Source of the DNA: Brevundimonas sp. A19_0
GTDB taxonomy: Bacteria; Pseudomonadota; Alphaproteobacteria; Caulobacterales; Caulobacteraceae
Assembly: GCF_017744255.1 (NCBI RefSeq)
Contig: NZ_JAGHQP010000004.1
Coordinates: 114,010-178,009, forward strand
Direction: 5' to 3'
DNA length: 64,000 nt
Shown here: one piece after another, positions 25,883-33,807 of the stretch
How the letters are laid out: each line of letters begins with the position of its first letter
Position numbering within the stretch: the first letter of the stretch is position 1
The notes under the pieces: generated by a model
Told to the model about the DNA's origin: nothing
The model's database searches: none
Seen by the model: the letters and a program-made list of their open reading frames with translations, nothing else
Made by a program: the position numbers and the translations under genes

Positions 25883-26279
25883 GGCTACAGTCCCCGGCCA
25901 GCCGCGTCAGCGCCTCGCGCGCCGCCTCGCGGTGGCGCGACCGGATATGGGCGGACAGGGTCGCGACCACGGCCGCGATCACGGCAGCATCATCGGTAAA
26001 CCCGATCCCGGCCAGGACGTCCGGAATGGCATCGATGGGCAGGACGAAATAGGCCAGCGCCGCCAGCATCATCCCCTTGGCCCCGGTCGGGGTTTCCGGG
26101 TCCCGCGCCGCGTACCAGACGCTCAGCAGGTGATCGGCAAAGGGTACCCGCGCCAGGCTGCGCCGCAGCTTTGGCCAGAAGCGGCGCTCGACGCGCACCT
26201 CGTCGACCTTGTCGATGCGCTGGATGAGGGCGCGGCCGCGGGCGATTTCCGCGTTTCGCGATTTGGCATGTCCGAACAT
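25848..26279 (-). CDS. DUF1232 (YkvA-like) membrane protein
   Basis: The 143-residue protein has a basic N-terminal half (RVERRFWPKLRRSLARVPF) and the DUF1232 signature LAYFVLPIDAIPDVLAGIGFTDDAAVIAAVV at about residues 78-108, a hydrophobic hairpin with the P-I-D-x-I-P-D core. The function of the family is unknown. The ATG at 26279 is chosen because upstream sequence is antisense to the SDR gene. The last 35 bases overlap the 2OG oxygenase gene tail-to-tail. Confidence 0.85.
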   Translation of the reverse strand: MFGHAKSRNAEIARGRALIQRIDKVDEVRVERRFWPKLRRSLARVPFADHLLSVWYAARDPETPTGAKGMMLAALAYFVLPIDAIPDVLAGIGFTDDAAVIAAVVATLSAHIRSRHREAAREALTRLAGDCSLRPGTGSATIP

Positions 26280-26337
26280 GCGTCCTAAATCGTTCGCGAC
26301 CCCTTCCGGTTCAATCCCAGAGACAAAGGATCTCCTG

Positions 26338-27120
26338 ATGAAACTCGACTCCTCCATTGCCGCCGTCGTCACCGGGGGGGCCTCGGGCCTGGGCGAGGGC
26401 ACGGCCCGCGCGCTGGCGGCCAGGGGGGTCAAGGTCGCCCTGTTCGACCTGAACGAAGAGGCAGGCGAGAAAATCGCGGCCGAGATCGGCGGCGTGTTCT
26501 GCAAGGTCGATGTGACGTCGGACGCCGACGTGGCCGCAGGCTTCGAAAAGGCCCGCGCCGCCCATGGCCAGGAGCGCCTGACCGTCAATTGCGCCGGCAT
26601 CGCCACCGGCCAGAAGACCGTCAGCCGCAAGCGCGACACGGGCGAACTGCGCGCCCACGACATGGACAGCTTCGAGCGCACCGTCCGCATCAATCTGTTC
26701 GGCACCTTCCGGGTGCTCAGCCAGTCGGCGCTGGGCATGGTGGCGGCCGAGCCCATGGCCGACGGCGAGCGCGGCCTGATCGTCAATACCGCCTCGGTCG
26801 CGGCCCAGGACGGACAGATCGGCCAGGCGGCCTATTCGGCCTCCAAGGGCGGCGTCTATGCCATGACCCTGCCGGTCGCCCGGGACCTGGCCCAGGAAGG
26901 CGTGCGCGTGAACACCATCCTGCCCGGCATCATGTGGACGCCGATGATGGCCGGCATGGACCAGAAGATCCAGGACGCCCTGGCCGCCGCCATCCCCTTC
27001 CCCAGCCGTCTGGGCACGCCGGCCGACTATGCCGCCCTGGCCCTGCACCTGGCCGAAAACGTCTACATCAACGGCGAATGCATCCGGCTTGACGGCGCTA
27101 TCCGTTTGGCGCCGAGGTAA
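26338..27120 (+). CDS. Short-chain dehydrogenase, 3-hydroxyacyl-CoA dehydrogenase type II-like
   Basis: This 260-residue classical SDR has AAVVTGGASGLGEGTARAL (cofactor fingerprint), FDLNEEAG with an acidic residue favouring NAD, LTVNCAGIA, the catalytic IVNTASVAAQDGQIGQ followed by AYSASKGGVYAMTLPVA (Tyr-x3-Lys), and NTILPGIMWTPMM. The distinctive GSS-free block with RKRDTGELRAHDMDSFERT and the C-terminal ALHLAENVYINGECIRLDG is typical of the HSD10-like group that oxidises 3-hydroxyacyl-CoA in beta-oxidation or branched-chain breakdown. AAGGATCTCC precedes the ATG. Substrate is inference. Confidence 0.88.
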   Translation: MKLDSSIAAVVTGGASGLGEGTARALAARGVKVALFDLNEEAGEKIAAEIGGVFCKVDVTSDADVAAGFEKARAAHGQERLTVNCAGIATGQKTVSRKRDTGELRAHDMDSFERTVRINLFGTFRVLSQSALGMVAAEPMADGERGLIVNTASVAAQDGQIGQAAYSASKGGVYAMTLPVARDLAQEGVRVNTILPGIMWTPMMAGMDQKIQDALAAAIPFPSRLGTPADYAALALHLAENVYINGECIRLDGAIRLAPR

Positions 27121-27184
27121 TTTTCAAAAGGCCCTTGCAGGCCCCGCCCCGCCTCGGCTATACGCCCCGCTCTCGACTGAGAGT

Positions 27185-27259
27185 GCGGGCGTAGCTCAGG
27201 GGTAGAGCATCACCTTGCCAAGGTGAGGGTCGGGCGTTCGAATCGCCTCGCCCGCTCCA
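27185..27259 (+). tRNA. tRNA-Gly(GCC)
   Basis: The 75 bases fold as a cloverleaf. The acceptor stem pairs GCGGGCG with CGCCCGC, and encoded TCCA follows. The anticodon stem TCACC/GGTGA closes the loop TTGCCAA with anticodon GCC, and the T-arm contains GTTCGAATC. A GC-rich hairpin plus T-run terminator follows 18 bases later. Confidence 0.97.
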
Positions 27260-27276
27260 GTCGACCTTCGGAAGAG

Positions 27277-27302
27277 GCCCGGCGCGCGCCGGGCTTTTTT
27301 TC
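27277..27302 (+). terminator. Rho-independent terminator after tRNA-Gly
   Basis: GCCCGGCGCGCGCCGGGC is a perfect palindromic stem directly followed by seven T residues. It is placed to end the tRNA transcript. Confidence 0.9.
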
Positions 27303-27328
27303 GTTTTTGCGGCCATGGGCCCGCCTGA

Positions 27329-27378
27329 TTGCCAAGGTGAGGGTCGGGCGTTCGAATCGCCTCGCCCGCTCCAGTCGA
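27329..27378 (+). repeat. Exact 50-bp copy of the tRNA-Gly 3' half (tRNA fragment)
   Basis: Positions 27329-27378 are identical to 27215-27264, which run from the anticodon loop through the T-arm and CCA into the first bases after the tRNA. The copy has no 5' half, so it cannot form a tRNA. Only 64 bases, including the terminator, separate the two copies. This is the shape of an attachment-site duplication left by a tRNA-targeting integrative element, but no integrase is nearby. Confidence 0.9.
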
Positions 27379-27501
27379 AGGGCATGACGGGCTCCGCCAC
27401 GGCGGGGCCCTTGTCGTATCCGGGCTCCGGTTCTGCCCACGCATTGGCCGCTTGATCCCCGACCGATTGCGGCTCACCTTCCCGGACGGGGAGGGTCTGT
27501 G

Positions 27502-28212
27502 ATGTCCGAGTCTCTGCACGAGGTGGCCGCGCGCCGGCTGGATGCCTTCGTCGACGCCTCCTTCGCCTTCGCCCTGACCCTGCTGGTCATTTCCGGGTCG
27601 CGCCCGCTGGAAACCTATGCCGATCTGGACATGGCCCTGGGGCGGGTGCCGGCCTTTGCCGCGGGCTTTGCCCTGCTGGCCCTGTTCTGGTCGGCCCACC
27701 GGCGCTTCGGGCGGATGACCGCCGCCCGCGACGGGGCCATCACCCTGATCAGCCTGATGATCGTCTTCACGGTGATGATCTATGTCTTTCCCCTGCGCCT
27801 GCTGACGGAGACGGGGGCCAGCTGGATGACCGGCGGTCTGGTGCCGGGGCGCGAGCGGATCACCACGCTGGGCGACCTGCGCGGCATCTTTGTCACCTAT
27901 GGCCTGGGGTTCGCCTTCCTGAGCGGCCTCTATGCGCTGCTGCACCATGTGGCGCGCCCGACGGCGGTCGACGCGTCGTCCCGGGTTGCCCTCATTCGCG
28001 GGCGGGACATCTGGGCGATCTGCGGCGCCGCCGGACTGGCCTCGGCCGGGCTCGCGGCCCTGCCGCTGCTTCGGCACATGCCGTGGCTGCCGGGATTTGC
28101 CTACTGGCTGATCCCGGCCGGCATCGGCCTCTATTACGGGCGGGTCGGCAAGCGCCCGGTCAGCGAGGAGCCGTCGCCCGTCCAACGGCCCCCTCTTGAC
28201 GGTCCTGCCTAG
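27502..28212 (+). CDS. TMEM175/DUF1211-family membrane protein
   Basis: This 236-residue polytopic protein begins RRLDAFVDASFAFALTLLVI, a variant of the R-x3-F-x-D-A-x-F-A-(F/I) signature of TMEM175 potassium-channel relatives. Six hydrophobic segments follow (about residues 12-30, 48-68, 80-102, 127-150, 174-190 and 196-214), and LLALFWSAHRRFGRM matches the family second helix region. Bacterial members can be K+-permeable, so ion conduction is a reasonable inference. The ATG at 27502 follows GGGGAGGG; a GTG at 27499 is in frame. The stop overlaps the convergent phytase gene by 4 bases. Confidence 0.75.
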   Translation: MSESLHEVAARRLDAFVDASFAFALTLLVISGSRPLETYADLDMALGRVPAFAAGFALLALFWSAHRRFGRMTAARDGAITLISLMIVFTVMIYVFPLRLLTETGASWMTGGLVPGRERITTLGDLRGIFVTYGLGFAFLSGLYALLHHVARPTAVDASSRVALIRGRDIWAICGAAGLASAGLAALPLLRHMPWLPGFAYWLIPAGIGLYYGRVGKRPVSEEPSPVQRPPLDGPA

Positions 28213-29273
28213 AGCCCCAGGGCCTCGCGGATCACGCGCCAGTCGACGATCTTGAAGTTCTGCTGGCCGGGGTTGGGCACGTCCTCGTGATCGTGGAACG
28301 CGATCGCACCCTCGGGGAACGGACCGATGGGGCCCGAGAAGGCGCTGAGGCCATCGGTCTGGGTTACGCCGTCGATCGTCGGCCCGTCGACGATCGCAAA
28401 CCGACCGACATAGAAGTGGCGCTGGCCCTGAATCCGGTAGACCGGATAGGTGCTGTCGCCCTGGCTGGAGATGATGAGGTAGTCGACCCCCCGATCCTGC
28501 AGGATCGTCAGCCCCTCCACGTCGTCCTTGATGCGGATCCGGTCCACGCCGGCGACCTCGAGGGCCTCGGTTGGCCCCGACGGATCGAAATCGAACCGCC
28601 AGACGCCGACGTCCTCCTCGCCGACATACAGCATGTCGGCGGCGTCATGGACGACGCACCCCTCCAGCTGGCTGCCCAGGGTCAGGACCCGCTCGGGCCC
28701 GATCACCGGGCCCTGCGGCCCGTCGGCGATGGACATCTGGTGAACCGTGCCGGCCTTGGTGGTCACGACCAGATAGAAGCCGTCGTCCCGCCGCCCCATG
28801 CAAAAGCCATAGGGCTCGTAGGTCGTGGGCAGGAAGCCGTAGTCCGCCGTCGTCAGGGTCGCCGGATCGAACAGATAGAGGTTCACGCCGTTGGCGCCCG
28901 GCGCGTCATTGCTGGCGGCGACCAGCACCCGCAGGCCACGGGCCGTGGGGAAGTCGGCGCGAAGGTCGACATTGTTGACCGGGCCCGAGGGCAGGAACTG
29001 GCGGACCGACCCGTCCAGGTTGTGGACATACAGGCCGTCCGACTTGTCGGTGCCGAACATCACGGCGCGCGTCGGGTCGCGCGGGTCCGCCCACAGCGCA
29101 GGATCGTCGGCGTCCACTTCCGGGTCGGTCGTGACCAGTGTCTCGATACTGGCCGTGACGGCGCGCGCGGGGTCGCCCGGGGCGAACATCCCCTGCGGGC
29201 CGCGGTCCTCGCTCGTCGCGCAGGCCGACAGGCCGAGGGCTATGGTGGTCAGGATCAGGCCGAGGGCGCGCAT
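28209..29273 (-). CDS. Beta-propeller phytase, lipoprotein
   Basis: This 354-residue phytase starts with a lipoprotein signal ending LGLSAC (lipobox). The beta-propeller phytase blocks are present: DADDPALWADPRDPTRA, GTDKSDGLYVHNLDG, LEGCVVHDAADMLYVGEE, IKDDVEGLTIL, LIISSQGDSTYPVYRI, and an acidic DHEDVPNP before the end. These residues bind calcium and the inositol phosphate, releasing phosphate from phytate. As a lipoprotein it would sit in the outer membrane or periplasm. The ATG at 29273 starts the signal peptide. It is divergent from a TonB receptor gene, a pairing known for beta-propeller phytases in Caulobacter and sphingomonad relatives. Confidence 0.92.
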   Translation of the reverse strand: MRALGLILTTIALGLSACATSEDRGPQGMFAPGDPARAVTASIETLVTTDPEVDADDPALWADPRDPTRAVMFGTDKSDGLYVHNLDGSVRQFLPSGPVNNVDLRADFPTARGLRVLVAASNDAPGANGVNLYLFDPATLTTADYGFLPTTYEPYGFCMGRRDDGFYLVVTTKAGTVHQMSIADGPQGPVIGPERVLTLGSQLEGCVVHDAADMLYVGEEDVGVWRFDFDPSGPTEALEVAGVDRIRIKDDVEGLTILQDRGVDYLIISSQGDSTYPVYRIQGQRHFYVGRFAIVDGPTIDGVTQTDGLSAFSGPIGPFPEGAIAFHDHEDVPNPGQQNFKIVDWRVIREALGL

Positions 29274-29516
29274 GGCGGAAAGCTCCGGAAAGGGTGTGCG
29301 CCGCCTGTACACGGCAGACCGTCACAATCAAGAAAAAAGACGATATATATCAAATACGTGTGAAAATCACTCCGTTATCAGAAGACTTGTCACAAGGACG
29401 CAGCCGTACCGTCAAGCTCGGGTCGGAAATCTGTCGTTCGGGCGTTGCCGGGCGGCGCTAACGGCCACTCCGGGGCCAGGGACGAGACAACGTCCGCCCA
29501 AGGGGACGACATCATC
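29274..29516. promoter_or_regulatory. AT-rich divergent promoter region between phytase and TonB receptor
   Basis: The line 29341-29400 has 23 G or C in 60 by count, far below its surroundings. It includes the palindrome CTTGTCACAAG (29386-29396) and an ATATATAT run. A PhoB-type regulator would be expected here, but no complete pair of CTGTCAT-like half-sites is visible. Confidence 0.5.
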
Positions 29517-31790
29517 ATGAAACTGAAGCTTCTCGTGGGGGCGGCGCTCGCCCCCGTTCTGGCGGCCGGCGCCGCCTTCGCCCAGGACGCGGACGTCCAG
29601 GGTCCGGTCACGGCCGTGGAGGACGTGATCGTCACGGGCCAGCCCGCCATGCGCAATCGCACCGACGATGTGGTGCCGACCCTGTCCTACGACCTCGACT
29701 ATTTCCAGCGGTTCGAGCCGCTGACCGTCGGCGATGCCCTGAAGCGGGTGCCGTCGGTGGCCTTCCTGTCGGACGTTCTCGAGTACGACGGCGTGCGCCT
29801 GCGGGGCCTTGACGCGGGCTACACCAAGATCCTGATCGACGGTCAGGAAGTGCCCGGTTCGGGCGTCGACCGTTCCTTCTTCGTCGACCGCATCCCCGCC
29901 GAACTGATCGAGCGGGTCGAGGTGGTGCGTTCGTCCTCGGCCAACCGTTCGGGTGACGCCCTGGCCGGCACGATCAACATCGTCCTGCGCGACGCCCTGT
30001 CGATCGACGGCGGCTACATCCGTCTGGGCGCCCTGATGTTCCCGGACAGCGACTATGGCCGGTTCGGGGGCACCTATGGCGCCGTCTGGGGCGGCGAGGT
30101 CGGACCGGGCCGCCTGCTGCTGGGCGCCAATGTGCAGGACCGTCGCAATCCCAAGAACAAGTACAGCATGCGCTACGACGAGCCGGGCGGCACCCTCGAC
30201 AACACCGAGGTGCAGACCGACGTCCGCGACGGCACCGACTATGCCTTCAACGCCTCGTACGAAGTGCCGCTGGCCGGCGGCATGCTGGACCTGTCGGGCG
30301 TGTTCGTGCGGACCGACCGCTACCAGGACGAGGACTCACTGGAGTACGAAGGCGGCATCGAGACCGAGGCCAACCTCTCGGTGGTCAACGACAACGACCT
30401 CGACATCCGCACCGACAACCTGTCGCTGCGTGGCCGCTACGAGCGCGAAATGTTCGGCGGCGAGACGACCTTCAAGCTGGGATATGCGTCGATTGACGAC
30501 CAGCAATACGAGTTCGAGGCCGAGTCGGAATATCTGCGCGACTCCAACCCCTTCCCCGACGAGGACCGCTTCACCCTGGATTCGCAGCGCGTCGACATCC
30601 GGGACGAGGAATGGAAGGCGGCGATCGAGCACAAGATCGCGCTGAGCGGCGCCATGGAGCTGGAGTTCGGCGTCCAGGCCAACTGGAAGACCCGCGACAG
30701 CCTGGTCGAGGAGACTCCGCGGATCCGCTTCAATGTGCCGAACGCGCCGGCCCCGCGCCCGACGGTTCCGGACTTCGGCCCGTTCAGCCCGGTTGACGGC
30801 GGAGATGCGACCATCGAGGAAAACCGCATCGACCCCTATGTCATGGTGTCGGGCAAGTCCGGCGCCCTGCGCTGGGAAGCCGGTCTGCGCTATGAGACGA
30901 CCGACGTCACCGTGACCGACCGCACGGTCCCGGCGGCCCAGCAGGTGACCGAGAACGACTATGCCGAGCTGCTGCCGTCGTTCAGCCTGCGCTGGCGCCT
31001 GAACGACACGGACCGGGTGATCTTCTCGGCCGCCCGTACGCTTCGTCGCCCGAACTTCGACCGTCTGTCCCCGGCCCTGCTGGAGGAAGAGGTCGGCGAC
31101 AGCGACTTCCTCGGCAACCCCGGGCTGCAGCCGGAGACGGCCATCGGCTTTGACCTCGGCTTCGAGCGTCGTCTGGGCCGTCGCGGCGTGGTCGGCATCA
31201 ACGCCTTCTACCGGGACATCACCGACCTGATCGAGGAGGTGAACACCGGCCTCGAAGGCTCCGAGGGTCCCGGCACCTTCATCTACACCGTCGACAACGT
31301 CGGCGACGGCAAGGTCTATGGGCTGGAGTTCGACCTCTCGACCCCGCTGGACTTCATCGGCATGGACTCGACCGGTGTCTTCCTCAACTACTCCTGGCTG
31401 GACAGCGAGATCACCGACTTCGCCGGCGAGCGCCGCTTCAACGGCCAGTCCGACTATGTGCTGAACTTCGGCTTCACCCAGGACCTGCCGACCTGGGGTG
31501 CCGCCTTCGGTGCGACCTACCGCAAACAGGGCGAGGCCTATGACCGCGTTCTGGCCGAGGAAGTCCGCACCACCTACGGCGCCGACCTCGAGGTCTTCAT
31601 CGAGAAGCAGATCGGCGAGAATGTCGTTGTCCGCCTGACGGGTTCGAACCTGCTGGACTCCTCCAAGGACGAGGTGTTCGACAAGTTCGACAACGTCGGC
31701 GACCAGCTGGCCCGCGACTATGACGAGTACGAGCTGGAGACGGAATCGGCCGGCCCTGTCTATCAGCTGGTCATGCGCGTCGCCTTCTGA
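29517..31790 (+). CDS. TonB-dependent receptor paired with phytase
   Basis: This 757-residue receptor has a signal peptide ending AAFAQD, a TonB-box-like segment VEDVIVTGQ, a plug domain with VGDALKRVPSVAF, VRLRGLDAGYTKILIDGQEVP, VEVVRSSSANRSGDALAGTINIVLRD, and a C-terminal barrel with ARTLRRPNFDRLSPAL, NPGLQPETAIGFDLG, GVFLNYSWLDSEI and a terminal Phe. The position opposite the phytase gene suggests import of phytate, inositol phosphates or released products. That ligand is inference. The ATG at 29517 follows GGGGACGAC. A strong terminator lies 26 bases after the stop. Confidence 0.92.
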   Translation: MKLKLLVGAALAPVLAAGAAFAQDADVQGPVTAVEDVIVTGQPAMRNRTDDVVPTLSYDLDYFQRFEPLTVGDALKRVPSVAFLSDVLEYDGVRLRGLDAGYTKILIDGQEVPGSGVDRSFFVDRIPAELIERVEVVRSSSANRSGDALAGTINIVLRDALSIDGGYIRLGALMFPDSDYGRFGGTYGAVWGGEVGPGRLLLGANVQDRRNPKNKYSMRYDEPGGTLDNTEVQTDVRDGTDYAFNASYEVPLAGGMLDLSGVFVRTDRYQDEDSLEYEGGIETEANLSVVNDNDLDIRTDNLSLRGRYEREMFGGETTFKLGYASIDDQQYEFEAESEYLRDSNPFPDEDRFTLDSQRVDIRDEEWKAAIEHKIALSGAMELEFGVQANWKTRDSLVEETPRIRFNVPNAPAPRPTVPDFGPFSPVDGGDATIEENRIDPYVMVSGKSGALRWEAGLRYETTDVTVTDRTVPAAQQVTENDYAELLPSFSLRWRLNDTDRVIFSAARTLRRPNFDRLSPALLEEEVGDSDFLGNPGLQPETAIGFDLGFERRLGRRGVVGINAFYRDITDLIEEVNTGLEGSEGPGTFIYTVDNVGDGKVYGLEFDLSTPLDFIGMDSTGVFLNYSWLDSEITDFAGERRFNGQSDYVLNFGFTQDLPTWGAAFGATYRKQGEAYDRVLAEEVRTTYGADLEVFIEKQIGENVVVRLTGSNLLDSSKDEVFDKFDNVGDQLARDYDEYELETESAGPVYQLVMRVAF

Positions 31791-31815
31791 CGACGTCAGA
31801 AGACTGAACGGAGAG

Positions 31816-31846
31816 GGGCCGGGCGGCGACGTCCGGCCCTTTTTTC
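31816..31846 (+). terminator. Rho-independent terminator of the TonB receptor gene
   Basis: GGGCCGG at 31816-31822 pairs with CCGGCCC at 31833-31839 and is followed by six T residues. It separates the receptor transcript from the kinase-like gene. Confidence 0.88.
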
Positions 31847-31998
31847 TGGCCTCTCGGGATCGTGACATGGCGCCGCTGGACCCGATGGCGACGCCGGTCT
31901 AGTCGCCTGTGGCGAGAACAGATGTGGAACCGGTTCGCCTCTTGCACGGTGTCGGGCCTGAACCACGCAACTGCTTCAATTCGGGACCAAGGCCGTCG

Positions 31999-33783
31999 AT
32001 GTTTCTGGAAGGTGAGGTGAACTGGACCCTGCTGCTGTGGGCCGTGACGGGTGTCTCGGTCTGTGTGGCCCTGTTCAGTGCCTGGTTTGCGATTACCCAC
32101 CGGGTGCGCCACGTCTCGACCTCGTCCGAGCTCGATCTGGTGCAGAAGGCGGCCGAAAGCGCGGATCGTCGCCTGTTCGAGACCCTCAATGCCGTGCCGG
32201 TGGCGCTGGTCGAGACCGACAACCAGGGCAAGTTCGTCTTCGCCAACCGGGCCGCGCACCAGTTGCTGGGCCGTCGCGATGCCGAACTGTTGGGCCTGCG
32301 GTTCCACTCGGCGACCTGGGGCATCACCTTTCCGGACGGGCGGCCTGTTCCGCCCGACCTGCTGCCCAGCGCCCGCGCCCTTCGGGGTCAGACGGTCAAG
32401 GGCTTCCAGCACATGCTGGCCAACCCGGCCAGCCGCCGCACCATGCTGGTCTCCGTCACCGCCATGCCGATCGAGAACGAGTACGGGCAGGTGATCGGCT
32501 CCATGGCCGCCATCGTCGAGACCGACGGCCTGACCACGCCCCAGATCGAGACAGCGCCCGCCCCCACGGCCCCTGACAACAGCCTGATCCGCCGCGTCTT
32601 CGATGCGGCATCGAGCGCGCTGGTCGTGGTGGACGCCGACGGCCGGGTCCAGGAAGCCAATCCGGTGGCGCTGGCCTTGGCGGCCGGAAGCGACACCCCG
32701 GTCGGCCAGATGTTCGTTGAGGCCTTCCTGCCCGAGGACCAGCGTCATGCCGCCAGCCAGGCCGTGCGCACGGGCCTGACCGCCACGCCCGAGGATGCCC
32801 CGGTGATCGACACCGGCGAGGTGCGCTGGCGTATGCTGCCCCTGACCGATGACGCGGGCGACGCTGGCGCCCTGCTGCTGGCCGGTGAACGGCTGGAGCC
32901 CGAGGTTGACGAAGAGCAGGTCGAGGCGACGCCGCAGATCGACCCCGCCGAACTGGACGCCGCCACGGCCCGTCAGGCCGAACTGGAGGCGCAGCTGACC
33001 GCGGTCCAGGCCGAACTGGAACAGCAGCGCGAGGCGGTGCGCCACATCGAGGCCGAGGCCCGGTTGGAGCGCGAGGGCAGCCGCAGATTGGCCGATGTCG
33101 GCCGTCTGACCGGCGGACTGGTGCAGGACCTCAATTCCCTGATCGGCGTCATGACCAGTGCGCTCGACATGATGCTGAAGCAGGCCGACGACCCGGGCCG
33201 TATCCGGCGTCTGGGCGAGGCGGCGCTTGCCGCCGGGCAAAGGGGCGAGAGCCTGACGCGCCGGCTGGGGGCCTTCAGCGAGGGCGAGGACGAGTCCCCC
33301 GTGCAGGTCATGGATGTATCCCGGCTGCTCAGAGGGCTGGAGACCAGGCTGCGGGCCGAGGCCGGTCCCGACGTGGACCTGATGGTCGAGGTGCCGTCCA
33401 CACCCGTCCCGGTTCGGCTGGACCCGGTGATCTTTGACGGCGCCGTCCGGGCGCTCGTGACCAATGCGATCGAGGCCGTGGAGGGGCGGGGCTCGGTGGC
33501 GGTGCGTCTGGAGCCGCGTCTGGAAGGCGGCTGGCTGCTCTCGGTGCGGGACAGTGGACCGGGCTTTTCCGATGAGGCCCGCAACCGCGCGGTCGAGCCC
33601 TTCTTCACCACCCGGCCGGGCGCCCAGGGTCTGGGTCTGGCCCAGGTCCACGCCTTTGCCCGGCAGGCCCACGGCCGGCTGTCGATCGACCGGGCCCCGG
33701 GCGGCGGGGCGGAGGTCAGCCTGACCCTGCCCGAGGCGCCTGCGGAATCGCTTGTCCAGGACCCCGACCTTCAGGCAGGCTAG
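31999..33783 (+). CDS. PAS-PAS histidine-kinase-like protein lacking the phosphoacceptor histidine
   Basis: The 594-residue product (from the ATG at 31999; an in-frame GTG at 31909 is possible) has a membrane segment at residues 8-31. Two PAS domains follow: FETLNAVPVALVETDNQG onward, and VFDAASSALVVVDADG onward. A coiled coil near residues 320-365 leads into the kinase core. The HisKA motif reads GRLTGGLVQDLNSLIGV, so Gln376 occupies the position of the usual A-H-D histidine. The ATP-binding domain looks intact: VTNAIEAVEG, SVRDSGPGFSDEA, EPFFTTRPGAQGLGLA. It is unlikely to autophosphorylate in the usual way. No response regulator is adjacent. Confidence 0.85.
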   Translation: MFLEGEVNWTLLLWAVTGVSVCVALFSAWFAITHRVRHVSTSSELDLVQKAAESADRRLFETLNAVPVALVETDNQGKFVFANRAAHQLLGRRDAELLGLRFHSATWGITFPDGRPVPPDLLPSARALRGQTVKGFQHMLANPASRRTMLVSVTAMPIENEYGQVIGSMAAIVETDGLTTPQIETAPAPTAPDNSLIRRVFDAASSALVVVDADGRVQEANPVALALAAGSDTPVGQMFVEAFLPEDQRHAASQAVRTGLTATPEDAPVIDTGEVRWRMLPLTDDAGDAGALLLAGERLEPEVDEEQVEATPQIDPAELDAATARQAELEAQLTAVQAELEQQREAVRHIEAEARLEREGSRRLADVGRLTGGLVQDLNSLIGVMTSALDMMLKQADDPGRIRRLGEAALAAGQRGESLTRRLGAFSEGEDESPVQVMDVSRLLRGLETRLRAEAGPDVDLMVEVPSTPVPVRLDPVIFDGAVRALVTNAIEAVEGRGSVAVRLEPRLEGGWLLSVRDSGPGFSDEARNRAVEPFFTTRPGAQGLGLAQVHAFARQAHGRLSIDRAPGGGAEVSLTLPEAPAESLVQDPDLQAG

Positions 33784-33807
33784 GCGGATGCCCATCGCCC
33801 CCGTCTC

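Noticed and set aside
27185..27378. A second complete tRNA gene or a full genomic island between the two tRNA-Gly repeats
   Set aside because: The second copy lacks the D-arm and acceptor 5' strand, and only 64 bases with a terminator lie between.
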